64,000 bases of DNA. Source: Streptomyces sp. ICBB 8177 (lineage in GTDB: Bacteria > Actinomycetota > Actinomycetes > Streptomycetales > Streptomycetaceae). The stretch spans positions 62,001-126,000 of the forward strand of contig NZ_NSKH01000003.1 of NCBI RefSeq assembly GCF_003144095.1, read 5' to 3'. Positions 63,634 to 64,000 of this stretch are shown in pieces. The notes below the pieces were generated by a model that was not told the origin of the DNA, did no database searches, and saw nothing but the letters and a program-made list of their open reading frames with translations. Numbering within the stretch: the stretch's first letter is position 1; each line of letters starts with the position of its first letter. The position numbers and the translations under genes are program-made.

Positions 63634-64000
63634 ATGACCGTCTCCCACTCCTCCGGCCACGCGCCGGCCGCCCCGCCCAAGCCGACCTGGGACCCGCGCG
63701 CCCCCGAGCCGACCGTGCCCTGGCTGCGCCCGACGATCCGCATCCGGCTGACGGTGCTGTACGGCGGCATGTTCCTGATCGCGGGCGTCGTGCTGCTGCT
63801 GATCATCTACCTGCTGGCCGCCGAGGCCATGCACCAGGGTACCCAGCTGCCGTTCCGGCTGGAGGCCGGACAGGTCACCGCGACCAGCGACGCCTGCCCC
63901 AACCTGCCGGTCCAGGGCAGCGCCGACGCGTTCACCAACGCGCTGAACTCCTGCATGCAGCAGGAGCGCGAGCTGGCCCTCAACGGGCTGCTGCGCCGCT
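63634..64000 (+). CDS. cutS: Sensor histidine kinase CutS, N-terminal part
   Basis: The window ends after 122 codons. The ATG follows cutR by 6 nt. A Pro-rich cytoplasmic start (1-38) leads into TM1 (about 39-61), then an extracytoplasmic domain with Cys88 (DACPN) and Cys107 (NSCMQQ). This Cys pair matches the proposed redox sensing in CutS. The kinase core lies beyond the window. Confidence 0.93.
   Translation, partial: MTVSHSSGHAPAAPPKPTWDPRAPEPTVPWLRPTIRIRLTVLYGGMFLIAGVVLLLIIYLLAAEAMHQGTQLPFRLEAGQVTATSDACPNLPVQGSADAFTNALNSCMQQERELALNGLLRR

Overview
High-GC actinobacterial chromosome, almost certainly Streptomyces or a very close relative. The evidence is a LexA/NrdR/NrdJ block, a whiH-hrdB pair, SepH, CutR/CutS, GTG starts, very high third-position GC, and regulator sites typical of streptomycetes (SOS, DasR, DmdR/IdeR-type iron box, sigma-WhiG). 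I see no transposase, integrase, phage gene, tRNA, rRNA or CRISPR array. This is conserved core chromosome, not an island, so most of the novelty lies in regulation, repeats and odd protein architectures.

Layout. 1-5.6 kb: tail of a rightward gene, SOS repressor lexA, then nrdR-nrdJ (regulator and B12-dependent ribonucleotide reductase). 6-13.8 kb: mixed genes (a small secreted protein, an MFS exporter, a glyoxalase-fold protein, a NAD-binding oxidoreductase, an ADP-ribosylglycohydrolase, rnhB, hypotheticals). 14.3-21.6 kb: a RecQ helicase with a phosphoribosyltransferase-like tail, divergent from a repeat-rich DUF4192 protein, then a hydrolase and a NrtR-like Nudix regulator. 21.9-25 kb: sporulation regulator whiH and principal sigma factor hrdB. 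25-29.3 kb: a secreted trypsin, a small zinc-ribbon protein and parE.

30-41.5 kb is the transport and signalling part: a small membrane protein with a NarL-type two-component system, a DUF485/acetate-type symporter pair, a CitA/CitB-like two-component system, a divergent NitT/TauT-type ABC importer, and an iron-box-controlled sucrase/ferredoxin-like protein. 41.7-47.2 kb: parC, divergent from an active/inactive M16 peptidase pair. 47.3-53.1 kb: ptsH with a DasR site, a GNAT/acyl-CoA-synthetase protein acetyltransferase, DUF5998, a phosphodiesterase-like protein and thymidine kinase. 53-64 kb: a two-domain VOC protein, rhodanese, the FtsZ regulator sepH, a membrane protein, a sugar-lactone oxidase with an MFS transporter, hemH, an inositol-phosphatase-like enzyme, a 57-aa protein, and cutR with the start of cutS.

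Shared themes: DNA topology and repair (lexA, recQ, parE, parC, rnhB), development and division (whiH, sepH), nucleotide metabolism (nrdJ, tdk) and envelope or secretome sensing (cutRS). At least seven genes look leaderless, with a -10 hexamer 6-10 nt ahead of the start codon. Strong perfect hairpins separate many convergent gene pairs. The best unexplained signals are an SOS-like box before parE, a pair of inverted perfect DnaA boxes between recQ and DUF4192, a four-half-site operator cluster before the NarL-type system, and a long palindrome between the MFS gene and hemH.
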